This document shows, in pieces, positions 61,867 to 64,000 of a stretch of DNA of 64,000 bases (its first letter is position 1; each line of letters begins with the position of its first letter). The stretch comes from Granulicella paludicola. Its GTDB lineage: Bacteria; Acidobacteriota; Terriglobia; Terriglobales; Acidobacteriaceae. The stretch covers positions 868,001 through 932,000 of the forward strand of contig NZ_JAGSYC010000026.1 of NCBI RefSeq assembly GCF_025685545.1, read 5' to 3'. The translations under genes were made by a program, and so were the position numbers. Below the pieces are notes generated by a model. The model had not been told where the DNA came from. It searched no databases and saw only the letters and a program-made list of their open reading frames with translations.

Positions 61867-62475
61867 ATGACGAGCGTACTTTTCATTCGGCACGGACAGA
61901 GCACGGCCAATGTTGGCGAACCCACGAAGGTGTTCTCGGAGGTTCCGCTGACGGAGCTTGGAAAGCAGCAGGCTCGCGAGCTGGCGGCAAAGTGGACAAT
62001 TACGCCGAGCCTGATTGCGGTTTCGCCGTTCCTGAGGACACAGCAGACCGCTGCTCCGACCATTGCTCGATTTCCTGAGGCGCCGGTTGAGACTTGGCCT
62101 ATCTACGAGTTCACTTTCTGGGACCCCGCGCATTGGACGGGCGGAGAGCCGAAGGACATGATGCACGAGGTCGACCATTATTGGATGACGGCCGATCCAG
62201 ATTTGCGGTATGGCGGCGGGGCGGAGAGCTTTGCGATGATGCTGCATCGGGCGGAGAACACATTCAACCAGCTTGCGGGGCTGGAGGTGACATCACCCGT
62301 AATGGTCTTCACGCACGGACATTTCATCCAGGCCTTGCGCCTGACGGTCTTGCACCCAGAGTGGACGCCTACCAAGAAAATGCGCGAATTTCGTGCTTTT
62401 GACGACGCCTACTGGGTGCAAAACACGCAGGTCGTAACTGCAGCATTCAATGGAACTCTGTGGAAGATTGATTAG
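61867..62475 (+). CDS. Histidine phosphatase family protein
   Basis: 202 aa. Catalytic RHGQST near residue 8, and the second His in VFTHGHFIQAL. Phosphoglycerate-mutase-like fold; phosphatase substrate unknown. TACACT 61854-61859 is a possible -10 box. It lies between trpF and trpB but has no known tryptophan role. Confidence 0.9.
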   Translation: MTSVLFIRHGQSTANVGEPTKVFSEVPLTELGKQQARELAAKWTITPSLIAVSPFLRTQQTAAPTIARFPEAPVETWPIYEFTFWDPAHWTGGEPKDMMHEVDHYWMTADPDLRYGGGAESFAMMLHRAENTFNQLAGLEVTSPVMVFTHGHFIQALRLTVLHPEWTPTKKMREFRAFDDAYWVQNTQVVTAAFNGTLWKID

Positions 62476-62542
62476 ATTTTGAAGGTATTTGGAGAGAGTG
62501 TTCGCGATGAGCGCTCATCGCGAGGTCTCCAATTAGGACGCC

Positions 62543-62713
62543 TTAGTGCGTCTGGTGGGCGGGAATCGTCCTGGTGTGCGCCTGCTCCGTGTGATCATGG
62601 GCGGTCAAAGTATGCGAGTGCTGGGCACCGAGTGTCGGGCGAGCATACGCAACCACGGGAGCGGCCACCACAGCCAGGGTGATCATCATTGCAAGAGACT
62701 TGATGCTCTTCAT
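62543..62713 (-). CDS. Small secreted His-rich peptide
   Basis: 56 aa. Signal peptide MKSIKSLAMMITLAVVAAP ending near AYA. The short mature part has eight His in about 28 residues (QHSHTLTAHDHTEQAHTRT, AHQTH), as in metal-binding peptides. AGGAGGTC lies 7 nt before the ATG, so it is well supported as a real gene. No homologue known to me. Confidence 0.65.
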   Translation of the reverse strand: MKSIKSLAMMITLAVVAAPVVAYARPTLGAQHSHTLTAHDHTEQAHTRTIPAHQTH

Positions 62714-63003
62714 TGTGTGACCTCCTGTGCTACATCCATAGGACGCCACAGGGTACTGACTGGATTCAGAAAATTGCGAAGAGCGAAGCAACTTTTTGTG
62801 AACAGAATTCATATCCGCAAACGCATATTGATTGAGGAAAGACTACGGAAATAAGTAGCGCGGGGTGTATTCGCATGTCCTAGCATCGTGTTGTTTACGA
62901 GTGTGGTTCGCTGCGGCCCTGATGATTGCCGGGCTGGGATATTTCTAAGCTGGCGTTTCTCTGCTTGCAGCGAAAAGCCAGACGGGTGTAAGGTGGTCAG
63001 GTA

Positions 63004-63078
63004 ATGCAAAACTTCTTCAGCCCGCGATTTACCCCTTCGTTCCGCTACTGGCCTCTCGTAGCGGCATCGGTGGAGTAG
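63004..63078 (+). CDS. trpL: trpB leader peptide (candidate)
   Basis: 24-residue peptide rich in aromatics: MQNFFSPRF, then SFRYWPL, with a single Trp codon. GGTGG lies about 8 nt before the ATG. It is followed by a small hairpin and a terminator before trpB, the layout of an attenuator leader. Confidence 0.55.
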   Translation: MQNFFSPRFTPSFRYWPLVAASVE

Positions 63079-63165
63079 CATCGCGCGGAACCGAAGTTCC
63101 TAGAGCGATTCTCAAGATTCTCCTCCCCGTGCCGCGACCCCACAAGGTTGCGGCTTTCGTGTTTT
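63061..63165 (+). promoter_or_regulatory. Transcription attenuator upstream of trpB (candidate)
   Basis: Terminator stem GCCGCGACC (63131-63139) / GGTTGCGGC (63146-63154), one G-U pair, then TTTCGTGTTTT. GCGGCA at 63061-63066, inside the leader ORF shortly after the Trp codon, can pair with TGCCGC at 63130-63135 and would prevent the terminator. A small hairpin GGAAC-CGAA-GTTCC lies between. Confidence 0.5.
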
Positions 63166-63212
63166 AGCACTCTGTATGTATTTGAAGGCTTTGAAAGAAG
63201 AGGAAGACGGTT

Positions 63213-64000
63213 ATGAGCACCACCGCCCACAGTACGAGTCAACTCACTAGCCCTGCGCCGATGCCCGCGTCCTCCACGCCCGGTCGCTTCGGTGTCTACG
63301 GCGGACGCTATGTTCCTGAGACACTGATGGCCGCTCTGCTGGAGCTTGATGCCGCGTATGAGGCGGCGCAGAAAGATCCAGCGTTCCACGCCGAGCTTGA
63401 TGGTCTGCTGAAGAACTATGTAGGTCGGCCTACGCCGCTGTACTACGCGAAGCGGTTGAGCGAAACGCTGGGTGGAGCAAAGATTTATTTGAAGCGCGAG
63501 GACCTGCTGCACACCGGCGCGCACAAGATCAACAACGCGCTGGGACAAGCTCTGCTGGCGCGGCGCATGGGCAAACACCGCATCATCGCGGAGACGGGCG
63601 CAGGCCAGCATGGTGTTGCGACGGCCACCGTCTGTGCGTTGTTCGGCTTGGAGTGCGTTGTGTACATGGGCGAAGAGGATATGCGCCGCCAGGAGCCGAA
63701 CGTCTACCGTATGCGTCTGCTGGGTGCCGAGGTGCGCGGCGTCAACTCCGGCTCGGCGACGCTGAAGGACGCGATCAACGAGGCGATGCGCGACTGGGTC
63801 ACGAACGTGCGCTCGACGTTTTATATCCTCGGCTCGGCGCTGGGCTCGCACCCGTATCCGACGATGGTGCGCGACTTCCACCGCGTGATCAGCAAGGAAT
63901 CGAAGCAGCAGATCCTAGAGCAGGAAGGCCGTCTGCCCGATGCGATCGTGGCGTGCGTCGGCGGCGGATCGAATGCGATCGGCGCATTTTATGAGTACAT
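63213..64000 (+). CDS. trpB: Tryptophan synthase beta chain (3' end outside window)
   Basis: First 262 codons of trpB. N-terminus [23 protein letters not shown] lysine in [32 protein letters not shown] and the start of the phosphate loop [23 protein letters not shown] precedes the ATG. Makes tryptophan from indole and serine. The gene is separated from trpC-trpF by three smaller units and has its own control region. Confidence 0.97.
   Translation, partial: MSTTAHSTSQLTSPAPMPASSTPGRFGVYGGRYVPETLMAALLELDAAYEAAQKDPAFHAELDGLLKNYVGRPTPLYYAKRLSETLGGAKIYLKREDLLHTGAHKINNALGQALLARRMGKHRIIAETGAGQHGVATATVCALFGLECVVYMGEEDMRRQEPNVYRMRLLGAEVRGVNSGSATLKDAINEAMRDWVTNVRSTFYILGSALGSHPYPTMVRDFHRVISKESKQQILEQEGRLPDAIVACVGGGSNAIGAFYEY

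Larger units (their letters stand above)
62714..63212. other. 499-bp region between the His-rich gene and trpB
   Basis: Upstream 290 bp hold no supported gene. The last 210 bp hold a leader ORF (63004-63078) and two hairpins before trpB, described separately. Confidence 0.5.

Overview
The window is a contiguous, gene-dense, GC-rich piece of a bacterial chromosome. It most likely comes from the Acidobacteriota, class Terriglobia (Terriglobus/Granulicella/Edaphobacter relatives). The reasons are the alternative complex III plus caa3 oxidase operon, the WXXGXW-repeat secreted proteins, the LysW-like carrier, and several dispersed palindrome families, including the one that translates as HPERSEGP. 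The genus is an inference. No rRNA, tRNA, transposase, prophage or CRISPR array was seen.

Layout. 2-10955 is one long + strand respiratory operon: actB (5' end outside the window), actC, actD, actE, actF, a conserved one-helix protein, SCO1/SenC, then caa3 oxidase coxB-coxA-coxC-ctaF, closed by a terminator. Electrons would pass from quinol to cytochrome c to O2. 10988-18679 holds mixed housekeeping genes: LOG-family protein, TauE/SafE exporter, DUF971 protein, an OppF-like ATPase coupled to a DUF4440 protein, a second DUF4440 protein, a molybdopterin oxidoreductase, an SDR and lipA. 18850-22899 is a minus-strand ABC-2 transporter plus NarL-type two-component system. 23043-28731 holds an RDD protein, two paired amidohydrolases (one lacking its metal ligands), dinB, a small secreted protein and a LysW-like zinc ribbon. 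28935-36837 holds an M28 peptidase, a rhomboid-fold protein without the catalytic serine, a divergent MFS/aldo-keto reductase pair, aspS and a FUSC protein. 36934-41147 holds a PQPP-repeat secreted protein, hisS with a large atypical insertion, a DUF6249-like protein and an ECF sigma/membrane protein pair. 41179-46426 is a block with reversed strand composition (flavin reductase, MBL hydrolase, zinc ribbon, rpsU, gamma carbonic anhydrase, ferritin-like protein). 46518-52505 holds rpmA/rplU, a GT39-like protein, an epimerase, dut, a small secreted protein and an Nramp transporter. 52596-55593 is a pair of tandem WXXGXW proteins. 55754-58920 is acnA with a long structured leader and a leaderless upstream ORF. 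The last part holds a TMEM175-like channel, a Tat protein, trpC-trpF, a phosphatase, a His-rich peptide, and trpB (3' end outside) behind an apparent transcription attenuator.

Recurring themes. (1) Dispersed palindromic repeats lie between genes and also in frame inside coding regions (dinB, an amidohydrolase N-terminus, the histidine kinase linker, the GT39 protein). (2) Short arrays with an exact 7-bp period but unrelated unit sequences occur at many gene junctions. (3) Several genes have a -10 hexamer ending exactly 6 nt before the start codon, which points to leaderless transcripts. (4) hisS carries a ~131-residue insertion whose DNA is about 52% GC against about 70% in the flanks by hand count; this is the most unusual protein-level feature.
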